This document shows positions 1-7,894 of a stretch of DNA of 63,345 nt, one piece after another (position 1 is the first letter of the stretch; each line of letters begins with the position of its first letter). Source of the stretch: Alphaproteobacteria bacterium (GTDB taxonomy: Bacteria; Pseudomonadota; Alphaproteobacteria; TMED109); NCBI GenBank assembly GCA_022825235.1, contig JAJDYI010000048.1, positions 1-63,345 of the forward strand, in the 5' to 3' direction. The position numbers and the translations under genes were made by a program. The notes beneath the pieces were generated by a model, which was not told where the DNA came from, did not search any database, and saw only the letters and a program-made list of their open reading frames with translations.

Positions 1-239
1 ATCGCCGGGGCCCCGGGCCGGGCCGCCCGCGCGCGCTTCCCGCACCGGTTGCGCCGCGCGCGGCAGCACGGTCCGGCCGCCACGGCCGCGCCTCGGCCAT
101 CCTCGATCGCGGAACCGCACCGCTGTCGGCTGGCAAGACCGAAACGGGGACATGAACAGAACAGGGACATACACAGTGACACCGCTGAGAGCGCGCGATA
201 ACCTCTGCTCGCGAAGACCGGCGACGCCGGGAGTGTACC
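1..239. other. left edge, no confident gene
   Basis: Very GC-rich sequence. On the plus strand the frame starting at base 3 is open to a TGA at 150-152, so it could be the last 49 codons of a gene that begins outside the window, possibly another pilus gene. The residues are low-complexity (Arg, Ala, Pro) and show no recognisable motif. No promoter or hairpin is evident. Confidence 0.25.
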
Positions 240-650
240 ATGTGCGCGTATTTGTGCCGGAACCGCGTATCTGCAGCGGTGTTCCTGCTGGCGATTCCTC
301 TCTGCGGCTGCGAGCCGCCGCTCGCGGCCCAGGACTCGTATTTCGCGCGCGACTGGAGCCACGGGCAGGCCACTTCGGTCGCGGCCGAGACGCTGGGGAC
401 GGCGCGGCACCTGCAGGCCGTGCACGAGGTGCTCCGGCATTGCCACGCGCCGGGCGGCGCCTCGGAAGGCCCCCCCGGGGCCGATCTCGGTGCCGCGGCC
501 GGGGAGGCCGCGCTGGCCGAGCTGTGTGGCGCGGCCGCGGGCCGCACGACGGCGGCGGCCGGCGCGACGGCAAACGCCTACCGGCGCTGGCTGGAGGATC
601 AGGTACACGAGCTGCCGGAGGCATCGGCGGCGCGTGCCGGCGGGAACTGA
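240..650 (+). CDS. small predicted lipoprotein at the start of the tad cluster
   Basis: 136 residues. The N-terminus is a lipoprotein signal peptide: Arg at position 7, a hydrophobic stretch, then a lipobox-like Pro-Leu-Cys-Gly-Cys around residues 20-24. The mature part is Ala/Gly-rich and mostly helical, with no domain I recognise. It lies 45 bp upstream of cpaE on the same strand, so a pilus-assembly role (outer-membrane lipoprotein accessory) is an inference from position only. It is much shorter than the CpaD/RcpB lipoproteins usual at this place. The ATG was chosen because it gives a complete signal peptide. Confidence 0.6.
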   Translation: MCAYLCRNRVSAAVFLLAIPLCGCEPPLAAQDSYFARDWSHGQATSVAAETLGTARHLQAVHEVLRHCHAPGGASEGPPGADLGAAAGEAALAELCGAAAGRTTAAAGATANAYRRWLEDQVHELPEASAARAGGN

Positions 651-695
651 GGCCCGCCACGCGGGATCGTCGTCAGCCGATCGCGCCAAGCTTCG

Positions 696-1832
696 ATGGC
701 ATCGCCCACCCGACCCCGCTTCGCATTCGGCTTCGCCGCTGACGCGCAGACCGAGAAAGCCCTGCGATCGGGGCTTGCCGGCCGCGACGCGCGGGTGCGC
801 CGCGGCCGACTGGCGGCGGCGCTCCGCGAGCTGGCGGCCGAACCCGCAGCCCGGCTGGTCTTCGTCGATCTGGACGGGGTCAAGGACCCGGCCGCCGCGG
901 CGCGGCAGCTGACGGAGGTCTGCGCGTTCGAGACGACCCTGGTCGCCGTCGGCTCGACCGATACCGCGGAATTCGGCCGCCAGCTGCTGCAAGGCGGGGT
1001 GGCCGACTACCTCGTTAAGCCGGTTACGCCCGCCAGTGTTCGTGAAGCCGGCTTGGCGGCAGTCGGCGACCTTCCGGACCAGCGTTACGCCGGGCGGGTA
1101 GTCGCCTTCGGCGGCAGCACCGGGAGCGGCACCTCCACCCTCATCGAAGCAGTCGCCCGGAACGTCCTCGCCGGCGGGCGATCGGTCTCGGTGCTCGACC
1201 TCGACCCGGTCGCCGGAAAGCTTGAGGCCCTGCTGGACACCGGACCGGCCGGAGACCTCACCGCGCTCCTGGAGGCACTCGGTTCGCAGGAGGCGCTCCG
1301 GCTTGGCCAGGAGACGGCGCCCGGCAACGACGCCGGGACCCGCCCCGCCTTATCCGGCGAGCCGCGGATCTCCCTGTTCGCGTACCCGTCCTCGGAAACG
1401 CCGCCGCTCCCGCCGGCTCCGCACGTGCTGGAGGCGCTGTTCAAGCATCTTGCGAACCGGACGCACATGGTGCTGGTAAGCGACGTCTCCGGTCCCGACG
1501 CGCAGATTGAAGTCATGCGGCAGGCCGACGCGCGCATCCTGCTCTACGAACCGACCCTCTCGAGCATCAGCGCCGCCGTGCGCCGCCTCGCCTGGCTGGG
1601 CACCGACCACCATGCGACGCTGGTCGAGTGCCTGCCCAGGATGCCACGTTACGCGCTGTCCCCCGCGAATGTCCGCTACGCGCTTGCTGAACGGCGGCCT
1701 GACGTGATCGTGCCGTTCGATCCCACGCTGCGCGCGGGCGCGACGGGGAGCCGCCGACGCCGACCCGGCCGGGCGTACCGGCGGGCATTGGATCAGTTGA
1801 TGGAAATCGTGGGACCGAGCGCGCGCCAGTAG
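696..1832 (+). CDS. cpaE: CpaE/TadZ-like pilus localisation ATPase (copy 1)
   Basis: 378 residues. The N-terminal third resembles a receiver domain that has lost most acidic residues but keeps the end motif Asp-Tyr-Leu-Val-Lys-Pro. The rest is a MinD/ParA-like P-loop ATPase. The Walker A loop at residues 139-149 reads Gly-Gly-Ser-Thr-Gly-Ser-Gly-Thr-Ser-Thr, so the usual catalytic Lys is absent; atypical P-loops are known in TadZ. It is followed by the expected beta-strand Val-Ser-Val-Leu-Asp-Leu-Asp. CpaE/TadZ proteins place the Tad secretion machine at the cell pole. A second, longer paralogue lies at 5853-7892. A block of accessory genes separates this copy from the rest of the operon. Confidence 0.85.
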   Translation: MASPTRPRFAFGFAADAQTEKALRSGLAGRDARVRRGRLAAALRELAAEPAARLVFVDLDGVKDPAAAARQLTEVCAFETTLVAVGSTDTAEFGRQLLQGGVADYLVKPVTPASVREAGLAAVGDLPDQRYAGRVVAFGGSTGSGTSTLIEAVARNVLAGGRSVSVLDLDPVAGKLEALLDTGPAGDLTALLEALGSQEALRLGQETAPGNDAGTRPALSGEPRISLFAYPSSETPPLPPAPHVLEALFKHLANRTHMVLVSDVSGPDAQIEVMRQADARILLYEPTLSSISAAVRRLAWLGTDHHATLVECLPRMPRYALSPANVRYALAERRPDVIVPFDPTLRAGATGSRRRRPGRAYRRALDQLMEIVGPSARQ

Positions 1833-1919
1833 GGCATGGCTGTGGCGGTGGCGCGATCGGGCTCGGCCGCCGTCGTGCCGAAGTTCCGATGCATCCGGCC
1901 CTTCCGACCAGACACCAAG

Positions 1920-2093
1920 CGCAGGGAAGTGTGGCCGGCAGTCCCGGGCTGGAACGTGCACCGGCCTGCGGGCGACCGCATGGTAGCTTGGAGCCCGTCG
2001 GCCCCGAGGAACCGGCGGCCCGCGCTCTGGACCGACCAAGCTGGGGACACGATCGTCGACCTGAACCACGAGGACTGCCACCAGGAGCCGGCC
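1920..2093 (+). pseudogene. remnant of a HigB/RelE-type toxin, C-terminal part
   Basis: The plus-strand frame directly upstream of higA, and open into it without a stop, encodes a sequence like the C-terminal half of HigB toxins: a Pro-Gly-Trp-x-x-His segment, Gly-Asp-Arg, a Trp-Ser step, an Asn-Arg, and finally an Ile-Val-Asp-Leu-x-x-Glu-Asp-x-His ending. In intact HigB the same order leads to Asp-Tyr-His just before higA. The N-terminal half and a clear start are missing, and key Arg/Tyr residues are changed, so the toxin is probably dead. This is motif-level recognition only. Confidence 0.45.
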
Positions 2094-2405
2094 ATGAGTG
2101 TGTCACCAAGCATCCGGATGAAAAGTCCGGCCCATCCGGGCGGGTTCGTGAAGGGCGAAATCATCGAGCCGCTTGGCCTTTCGATAACGGCGGCGGCGCG
2201 GGCGCTCGGTGTCACGCGCCCGGCGCTGTCCGCGCTGCTGAACGAGCGCGCCAGTCTTTCACCGGAAATGGCGCTTCGGATTGAGAAGGTGTTCGGTGTG
2301 TCGATGGATACGTTGTTGCGGATGCAAACCAGCTACAACATCGCTCAGACCCGCCGTCGGCACGGGGACATCGAACTCGCTCCGTTCGAACTGCGAGCCG
2401 CCTGA
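2094..2405 (+). CDS. higA: HigA-family antitoxin
   Basis: 103 residues, an Xre/HTH_3 helix-turn-helix protein. After a short lead comes the typical HigA phrase: a Gly-x-x-Ile/Val-Glu-x-Leu-Gly-Leu stretch, then Ala-Ala-x-Leu-Gly-Val-Thr-Arg-Pro-Ala-Leu-Ser (the helix-turn-helix) and Asn-Glu-Arg-Ala-Ser-Leu-Ser-Pro-Glu-Met-Ala-Leu-Arg-Ile. Members bind their own promoter and neutralise the HigB ribosome-dependent mRNA nuclease. The ATG at 2094 follows GGAG and starts just where family members start; the longer open frame upstream is the decayed toxin. With no functional higB visible, it may be a solitary regulator. Confidence 0.8.
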   Translation: MSVSPSIRMKSPAHPGGFVKGEIIEPLGLSITAAARALGVTRPALSALLNERASLSPEMALRIEKVFGVSMDTLLRMQTSYNIAQTRRRHGDIELAPFELRAA

Positions 2406-2544
2406 GGCGGCTTAACGTCCGCAGGCACGGCGCTGGACATCACGGCGGCCGGAGTCACTCGTTGAGCCTGGGACCGATACACATCCATCGGTTGACCGCC
2501 CACGCCGATCCCTTTGCAGCCCAGTTGAGACACTGGAGACGACC

Positions 2545-2823
2545 ATGAGTGAGCACAACTCGGTGCTCCATGTCCGAATGGACGCCGATCTGAAACGGAG
2601 GGCGAACCAAACGCTCGCCTCCATGGGCCTGTCGGCTTCCGAAGCCGTCCGGCTCCTGTTTCACCGCATCGTGGCCGACCAGGCCCTCCCCCTGGAACTC
2701 AAGGTTCCGAATGCCGACACGCAGGCTGCCATGGCCGAAGCTGATCAGCTCCTGAGGAAGGTGGGAGCCTCTTTCACTACGGCACACGAGGCGTTCGCGG
2801 AACCTGAAAAAGCCGCCCACTAG
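2545..2823 (+). CDS. RelB/DinJ-family antitoxin, apparently orphan
   Basis: 92 residues. The N-terminus has the ribbon-helix-helix pattern of RelB/DinJ: a short beta strand (Val-Leu-His-Val-Arg-Met-Asp), Asp-Leu-Lys-x-x-Ala, then Met-Gly-Leu-Ser-x-Ser-Glu-Ala-Val-Arg-Leu-Leu-Phe. A GGAG stands 7 bases before the ATG. These antitoxins normally precede a YafQ/RelE mRNA interferase. The next 200 bp on this strand contain no such gene, so the toxin has been lost or was never there. It lies 140 bp after higA. Confidence 0.75.
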   Translation: MSEHNSVLHVRMDADLKRRANQTLASMGLSASEAVRLLFHRIVADQALPLELKVPNADTQAAMAEADQLLRKVGASFTTAHEAFAEPEKAAH

Positions 2824-3026
2824 CAAGCGGACCCGCCTTCTCCGACCAACAGAGCGTCGATTATTGGGAGCGTGCTCCTGAAGATGGACCCGCTGCACCG
2901 CCGCTCCCCGATCACCTGTTCCTGCGTCTGCGTGGGCGTAGAAGCGACGCCCCGGGGGCTGTCTTGCGGCCGACATGAGCTGCCCGAAATCGTCCGCTCA
3001 CACCCGGTCATCCAAACCGCGTGCGC

Positions 3027-3650
3027 TCATTCGGCGATCCGGCCGAGCCTCCAGATGTCTGTCGCGACTCGCTCGTCAAGCGAGCGTTCCCTGCCTGCCT
3101 CGGTCGACATCTCACGCATCAGCTGTGCTGGAGTGTATGCGGTGATGGTCTCTTTGCCTGAGCTGAAGTTCCGCTTGTTGATCTTTTCTTCAAAGGCAAG
3201 CACAAGACAGCCGCGCACCGTCGACCCGTCCGGAGCCCATCGGCGAACCGCGTCCATGTTCGCGGCGATACGACTCAGGACGCCGGGAAAGTCGTCCCTT
3301 GGGACCTTCCGGTATTTCGTTTCGATCACCCAGATTGCTGCCGGTGTGGCGACAAGGTGATCGATATCACCCACTTTCGCGATCTCGGTGACGGAATGTG
3401 CGACAGCGCAGTGTCTCGCGGAAATTGCACGTTCGATCGCCTGACCCACGCGGGCCTCTGCGCTCTCGCCTTTGCTCAGGTTGTCGAGGCTCCAGCGACT
3501 CGATGATCGAAGAAGGGTGCGCACGGCAAGGTAAACCGCCGTTGCTGCAGCCCCGTACGCGATGATGACTCCATATGGACCGATCCATCGTGCGACTGTG
3601 AAGAACAGGAGTCCGGCCGAAAGGCCTAGGAGGCTCCCTGCTCCCAACAT
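3027..3650 (-). CDS. membrane-anchored NERD-domain (nuclease-related) protein
   Basis: 207 residues. Two hydrophobic segments (about residues 5-24 and 28-46) are followed by a NERD domain: Gly-Glu-x-x-Glu-Ala-Arg-Val-Gly near residue 62, a Gly-Asp-Ile-Asp-His-Leu motif near 94, and Trp-Val-Ile-Glu-Thr-Lys-Tyr near 108. The Asp and Glu-x-Lys are the predicted catalytic residues of this restriction-endonuclease-like fold. The function of NERD proteins is poorly known; DNA processing or defence roles are suggested. It runs opposite to the pilus genes and sits with the toxin-antitoxin remnants, which suggests it arrived as part of an accessory insertion. Confidence 0.7.
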   Translation of the reverse strand: MLGAGSLLGLSAGLLFFTVARWIGPYGVIIAYGAAATAVYLAVRTLLRSSSRWSLDNLSKGESAEARVGQAIERAISARHCAVAHSVTEIAKVGDIDHLVATPAAIWVIETKYRKVPRDDFPGVLSRIAANMDAVRRWAPDGSTVRGCLVLAFEEKINKRNFSSGKETITAYTPAQLMREMSTEAGRERSLDERVATDIWRLGRIAE

Positions 3651-3901
3651 GCCCCACAGGAGCAGTCGATTTTTTTGTCTCGAAGGAATGAGCCCGCATC
3701 CTTCTTCATTCGAGAAACTCCGGAAGTTCGAGGCCTTGCAGTGCTGTCCGGATTGCCCGGAAAACGTCGCGCGGCAGCGGGTTAGAACATCGCCCCGGCG
3801 CCAAAACCGCGACTGGTTGGGCTGGGATGCAGTGGAACCTGATATTACCTATCCTTATATCCGTATTCACAACACTGCGCAGTTCTAGCCAGGTGACGTG
3901 C

Positions 3902-4489
3902 ATGCCGCGTGGATCGATGCAAACCATTGCGGAATCGGTTGCGCCGGCACCGGGCAACCGAACACTGAGCCGGTCGTCCAGAACTTCCTGGGTGGCGTTT
4001 TGGGGGTTCGTGAAGGCCCGCTGCGGCGCGGTGGCGGTCCTGACCGCCTTGGCAATCTCCGTGCTGGTCTTCGCATTTAGCGGGCTGGCTGAGATCGTGC
4101 GATCAACCTACGTTGGCGACACCATGAATCGCGCGGCGCGCGCAGCCGCTCGTGCCGTTGCGCTGGTGCCGGACAGCGCCGCAGCCCCGGACGTCCTGAA
4201 CTCAGCAGCTTGCGCGGCGATCCAGCGGGAGCTCGACCTGGACGCAGGGTTTGATTGCGGCGCACAGTGGGAGCTCATCGTCGATACCGGCCTCACAGCG
4301 AAGGGGCTGCTCGACAGTTCCGAAGACCGGAACGGCGACATGGTGAGAGTACGCATCCTGTGGGATCGTCTCCCCTGGGAATTCGCTCGCCTAGCGTACG
4401 AGGAGGATGACGAGGACGAAGAAGACCAAGTGACCGGCCGCCTCGTCGCCACCGGTGTGGCGCGCCGCGAGCCGGAAGCGGATAGTTGA
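3902..4489 (+). CDS. TadE-like minor pilin (first of two)
   Basis: 195 residues from the ATG at 3902, which has AGGTGA 5 bases upstream; an earlier ATG at 3827 in the same frame lacks a better ribosome site. A single membrane helix (about residues 38-58, Ala-Val-Leu-Thr-Ala-Leu-Ala-Ile-Ser-Val-Leu-Val) is followed by an Arg/Ala-rich helix and a small periplasmic domain with two Cys (Ala-Cys-Ala-Ala and Phe-Asp-Cys-Gly). This layout matches TadE/TadF pseudopilins, which prime or cap the Flp fibre. The C-terminus is strongly acidic. Assignment rests on architecture and position, not on a strong motif. Confidence 0.6.
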   Translation: MPRGSMQTIAESVAPAPGNRTLSRSSRTSWVAFWGFVKARCGAVAVLTALAISVLVFAFSGLAEIVRSTYVGDTMNRAARAAARAVALVPDSAAAPDVLNSAACAAIQRELDLDAGFDCGAQWELIVDTGLTAKGLLDSSEDRNGDMVRVRILWDRLPWEFARLAYEEDDEDEEDQVTGRLVATGVARREPEADS

Positions 4490-4496
4490 CGGCGTC

Positions 4497-5105
4497 ATGA
4501 CGTTGGCCGCCCCCCCTTCCGCACGCCGGTTCGCAACGGACTCCCGCGCCGCTGCCGGAATCGAACTTGCCATCGGCACAGTGGCGCTGCTCGCGGTCGC
4601 GATGGTGTGCTTCGACCTTTACTCCCTGGTCAGGCTGGGAACGGCAAGCGCCCGAAGCGCCGTCACCATGGCGGACTACATTTCCCGCGAACGGGCACCG
4701 GACGGCGAGCAGGTGGCAGCGCTCGGTCAGTTCCTGTACGAGACGGAGTTCAAGTCGCCGGCCGATCTGGTGTTCGTCATTTCCGCTGCCCGTGGCCCGG
4801 TGGATGGCGCGGCCCCCACAGTGCTCTGGGTCGACGACACGTTGCGAATCGGTGACCAGGTCACAACGGAAGAACTCGCCACGACAGTGTGCGCCCAAGA
4901 CGGAGAGCGGCGATGGGGAACGGATCTGTTCGGCCTCATCGCCGAAGGCGAAATCGTAATTGTCGCGGAGGTGTGCGCGCGGCCGCGGCGTGAGGGATCG
5001 CTCAGCGGGCGCCTCGTCGGCGGGGATTTCTATCGCCTGCACATGCTGCCCGCCCGGGAGCGGGAGCAAGGACCCGCAAGGCCACTCTATCCGACGGAAA
5101 CATGA
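4497..5105 (+). CDS. TadE/TadF-like minor pilin (second)
   Basis: 202 residues from the ATG at 4497, eight bases after the preceding stop. An in-frame start at 4455 would overlap that gene. The N-terminus has the TadE signature: a short basic leader, then Ala-Ala-Gly-Ile-Glu-Leu-Ala followed by a long hydrophobic helix (about residues 20-44). The Glu five residues into the mature segment is typical of prepilin-peptidase substrates. Two Cys in the globular part (Thr-Val-Cys and Glu-Val-Cys) could form a disulfide. It is probably processed by CpaA (14056-14532) and assembled with Flp. Confidence 0.65.
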   Translation: MTLAAPPSARRFATDSRAAAGIELAIGTVALLAVAMVCFDLYSLVRLGTASARSAVTMADYISRERAPDGEQVAALGQFLYETEFKSPADLVFVISAARGPVDGAAPTVLWVDDTLRIGDQVTTEELATTVCAQDGERRWGTDLFGLIAEGEIVIVAEVCARPRREGSLSGRLVGGDFYRLHMLPAREREQGPARPLYPTET

Positions 5106-5193
5106 ACTCCGGCCGCAACCGCTGCCCCGTGCAGATGGCACCCTAGAGCCTTCCAAGAATCAACATCAAGTGGTATAAGTGCGTCGACAAGCG

Positions 5194-5224
5194 TTGACGG
5201 GGCATATGGATCGCCCTCTATATC
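5194..5224 (+). promoter_or_regulatory. candidate sigma-70 promoter of flp
   Basis: TTGACG at 5194 (five of six bases of the -35 consensus) and TATATC at 5219 (four of six of the -10 consensus), with a 19-base spacer, 74 bases upstream of the flp start. A dedicated promoter is expected because Flp is made in great excess over the assembly proteins. The long spacer weakens the call. Confidence 0.4.
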
Positions 5225-5297
5225 CGCTAGCCAGCAAAGGCGACGTCGTCGTTGCGGACGTCGACGTGTCACGTAATCCAGCTGAGAGGTCCTGAAC

Positions 5298-5549
5298 ATG
5301 GATCGAGCAAATGCATCACGGCGATTCCGCCATTTCCTTCGTGCTCGCGAGGGCGTTTCCGCGCTGGAATACGCCATTCTTGTCGGGATTATCACTGTCG
5401 GTATCGGAACGGCGGTTGCGGCATTCTCTGGCAACCTCACAACTGTAATCGGGCAAATCGCAACTAATGTGACCGGCACTGCCTCGAACTTCGGCACCGC
5501 AGGAGGCGGCCAGAATCCGCAGCCGGGCGGCGGCGGCCAAACCCCGTAG
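5298..5549 (+). CDS. flp: Flp/Fap major pilin precursor
   Basis: 83 residues. After a basic leader comes Arg-Glu-Gly-Val-Ser-Ala-Leu-Glu-Tyr-Ala-Ile-Leu and a 20-residue hydrophobic helix. This is the Flp motif: the prepilin peptidase cuts after Gly, leaving Glu at position 5 and Tyr at 6. The C-terminal third (Gly/Asn/Gln/Pro-rich, three Gly-Gly runs) is longer and more flexible than in many Flp pilins. GAGAGG precedes the ATG. The product is polymerised into the Tad pilus by CpaF, TadB and TadC encoded downstream. Confidence 0.92.
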   Translation: MDRANASRRFRHFLRAREGVSALEYAILVGIITVGIGTAVAAFSGNLTTVIGQIATNVTGTASNFGTAGGGQNPQPGGGGQTP

Positions 5550-5852
5550 GCTCCCTCGCGCCAATCATCGCTGAAAGATCAGCCGTGTAAGCACTGCGGA
5601 AGAGGCAGCACGGACGGCGACAGGCGCATCCGCCTAGGAAGCAGGCTTGTCCCACAACGTTTCCGCTTCGAATTCTGCGGGCTTGACATGCCAAGGGTTG
5701 CTGGGCAGGGCGCTCTGACTAAGTGGTGTCCTGCCGGCTAGCCTAGCCCAGCCATTACCTTGCGCAGCGGTGGCCGGCAGCGACCAAACTCTCGTGGAAC
5801 CGCAGCACACGTGATGTTTCCGTAAAACCGTCAGCCCGAATCAAACTGCCCA
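5550..5852. other. intergenic region between flp and the second cpaE
   Basis: No reading frame with a recognisable product. An isolated TTGACA at 5683 has no matching -10 element. No strong hairpin is visible, so the spacer could carry an untranslated leader or a promoter I cannot define. Confidence 0.4.
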
Positions 5853-7892
5853 ATGGACCTGCATCCAGAACCTCCCGATCAGGATGATGAGCCCGTGGCC
5901 GTTCTGGATGGGCGGGAGTCGAGAGCGCGTCCCCATACGAATGGCGGAAGGGCGGAAGGGTGTCCAGACGATACACCGATTCCTGCGAGACCACCTGCGA
6001 GACCACCGGACACGCGGGATTGGCAGAAGAAATCGGAGCGTTCCGGCGAACTCGCACCGCCCGCTGATGCACCGGAGGGGAAGATCCGTGTGGAAGTCCG
6101 CGCAATCGCGGACGACATCGACGGCTTCCCAATCCTGAAGCATGAGACACCGCCCGAGCCGCAAGCCCCCCGTGATGAGCCTGATGACGAAGCCCTGGCC
6201 TTGGACCCCGGCTTCGAACGCGTACTCGTCGACGGTCTCGCCGGGGATGCATCGATTTCGTCGGAGGATGCAGGCCCGCCCGACGGGCCTGCGGGCGCCG
6301 AGCTAAACGCCCCTGGTGAAGACACCCCGCCGGCGGAAATCCGACTCGAAATTGAGGACACGTTGGTGGCCGGGCTCCCCGACGGTACGTCGTCGGCGAG
6401 CGCGGGCCTGCAGGTACTGCCGGTAGCCGCCGACGCTGCCCGACCATCCGGCGAAGCCGACACGGCGGACTCCGCCAGCAACACCACGATCATCAGCCAG
6501 CCGGCGAGCGACCCTGCAGAGGGCCCGCCGCATTCGCTGTCGAATCAGCCGTGGCCGGGTGTTCCCGAAGCCCATGACCCGGCTGCCGCGGCCGGATCGG
6601 CAGAGCACAGCTCCGTCATGGATGCCGAGACCGCGCCGACGGGGGAAGCCGGCGAGCCGCCCCCGGCCGACGATGCGGTCACCCCCTCATTAGACATTGA
6701 CAGGGCGACGGAACTGCTCGGGGAAGCCCGAGACGGCCATGCCGCCGCCCTCGCCTTCGCCGCAGATCCGGCCACCGAAGCGGCATTCCGCGCGGGGCTG
6801 CTCGACTACGCGGGGCCGATACCTGACGCCGATGACCCGCAGGTCTGGCCCGGCGGCCTCCACGCGGCCCTCACGGCCTTTGCCGACGGGTTCTCGACGC
6901 GACTCGTCATCGTCGACGTCGACGGGATTGCCTACCCCGCCGGGGCGCTCCACGAGCTCGCGGAGGTCTGCGAGATTGGAACCGTCGTCATCGCCGTCGG
7001 ATCGGACGACTCGGCCAAGGCAAGCCGGGAGATCCTGCTGGCAGGGGTCGCCGACTACCTCGTCAAGCCGGTCGACGCCGCGGCTGTCCGGGAAGCGGTG
7101 GCTCGGGCAACCGCTCCCGCCGACGACCGCCTGGTCAACGGCCGGGCGGTCGGCTTCACCGGCACCGGCGGCAGCGGCTCCACGACCCTGGCCGCCGCCA
7201 CCGCGATGCTCATGGCCGAACGCGGCCGCTACGTGTCGGTGCTCGATCTCAATCGGACCTTTCCGGCCACCGCGGAGATGCTCGACGTCGACCCCGCGCC
7301 GGGTCTGGACCAGCTTCTCGAGATCGCCGGCAAAGGGAAGCCCGACCCGCAGATGCTGGACGGCGTGCGGACCGAGCGCACCGACCGCATCGCGGTCTTC
7401 GCGTACCGCTGGTCGCCCGCCCCGCCGCCGGTGCCCACCACGCGGGCCGTGGACTGGCTGCTCGCTGAACTCCGCCACCGCTCCCAGGTCGTGCTCGTCG
7501 ACGGGCTCGACGATCCCGGACTGCACTTCGTTCACCACGAGCAACTGGATGCCCGCGCGCTGGTGATCGAGCCCACGGTGGCCGGTGCCGCCCGCGCCGC
7601 CCGCCTTCTCGACGCCATCGGCGACCGGGCGCCGACTCTCCTTGTCCAGAACCACACGCGTAAGTTCGGTCGCCGCACCGGCAGAAGGCTGTTGCGGCAG
7701 GCGGGGATCCGCACGCGGCCCGACGCCGTGATCCCGTTCGAGCCATCCCTGCCGGAGACCGCGTATCGCGGATGGCCAAAAGGCCTGCTGCCCCGGCGCG
7801 TACGGATGCCGTTGACGCGACTCGCAGACCGGCTCCTGGTCGCGGCCTTCGTCGCGCCGCCGGACTCGTCCGGACCCGCCGGGAGGCCCTGA
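5853..7892 (+). CDS. cpaE: CpaE/TadZ-like ATPase (copy 2) with long disordered N-terminus
   Basis: 679 residues. About the first 280 are rich in Asp, Glu, Pro and Ala with no clear fold. They are followed by a receiver-like domain (Asp-Tyr-Leu-Val-Lys-Pro-Val near residue 405) and a MinD-like ATPase with a degenerate P-loop (Gly-Thr-Gly-Gly-Ser-Gly-Ser-Thr-Thr near 433), again without the catalytic Lys. The C-terminal 400 residues align by eye along their length with the protein at 696-1832, so the two are paralogues. The stop is 2 bases before the cpaF start. It probably helps localise or regulate the pilus machine; the acidic extension may be a partner-binding arm. Confidence 0.85.
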   Translation: MDLHPEPPDQDDEPVAVLDGRESRARPHTNGGRAEGCPDDTPIPARPPARPPDTRDWQKKSERSGELAPPADAPEGKIRVEVRAIADDIDGFPILKHETPPEPQAPRDEPDDEALALDPGFERVLVDGLAGDASISSEDAGPPDGPAGAELNAPGEDTPPAEIRLEIEDTLVAGLPDGTSSASAGLQVLPVAADAARPSGEADTADSASNTTIISQPASDPAEGPPHSLSNQPWPGVPEAHDPAAAAGSAEHSSVMDAETAPTGEAGEPPPADDAVTPSLDIDRATELLGEARDGHAAALAFAADPATEAAFRAGLLDYAGPIPDADDPQVWPGGLHAALTAFADGFSTRLVIVDVDGIAYPAGALHELAEVCEIGTVVIAVGSDDSAKASREILLAGVADYLVKPVDAAAVREAVARATAPADDRLVNGRAVGFTGTGGSGSTTLAAATAMLMAERGRYVSVLDLNRTFPATAEMLDVDPAPGLDQLLEIAGKGKPDPQMLDGVRTERTDRIAVFAYRWSPAPPPVPTTRAVDWLLAELRHRSQVVLVDGLDDPGLHFVHHEQLDARALVIEPTVAGAARAARLLDAIGDRAPTLLVQNHTRKFGRRTGRRLLRQAGIRTRPDAVIPFEPSLPETAYRGWPKGLLPRRVRMPLTRLADRLLVAAFVAPPDSSGPAGRP

Positions 7893-7894
7893 TC

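Noticed and set aside
5683-5711. Perfect -35-like TTGACA between flp and cpaE
   Set aside because: The positions 16-18 bases downstream read as GC-rich sequence with no acceptable -10 hexamer.
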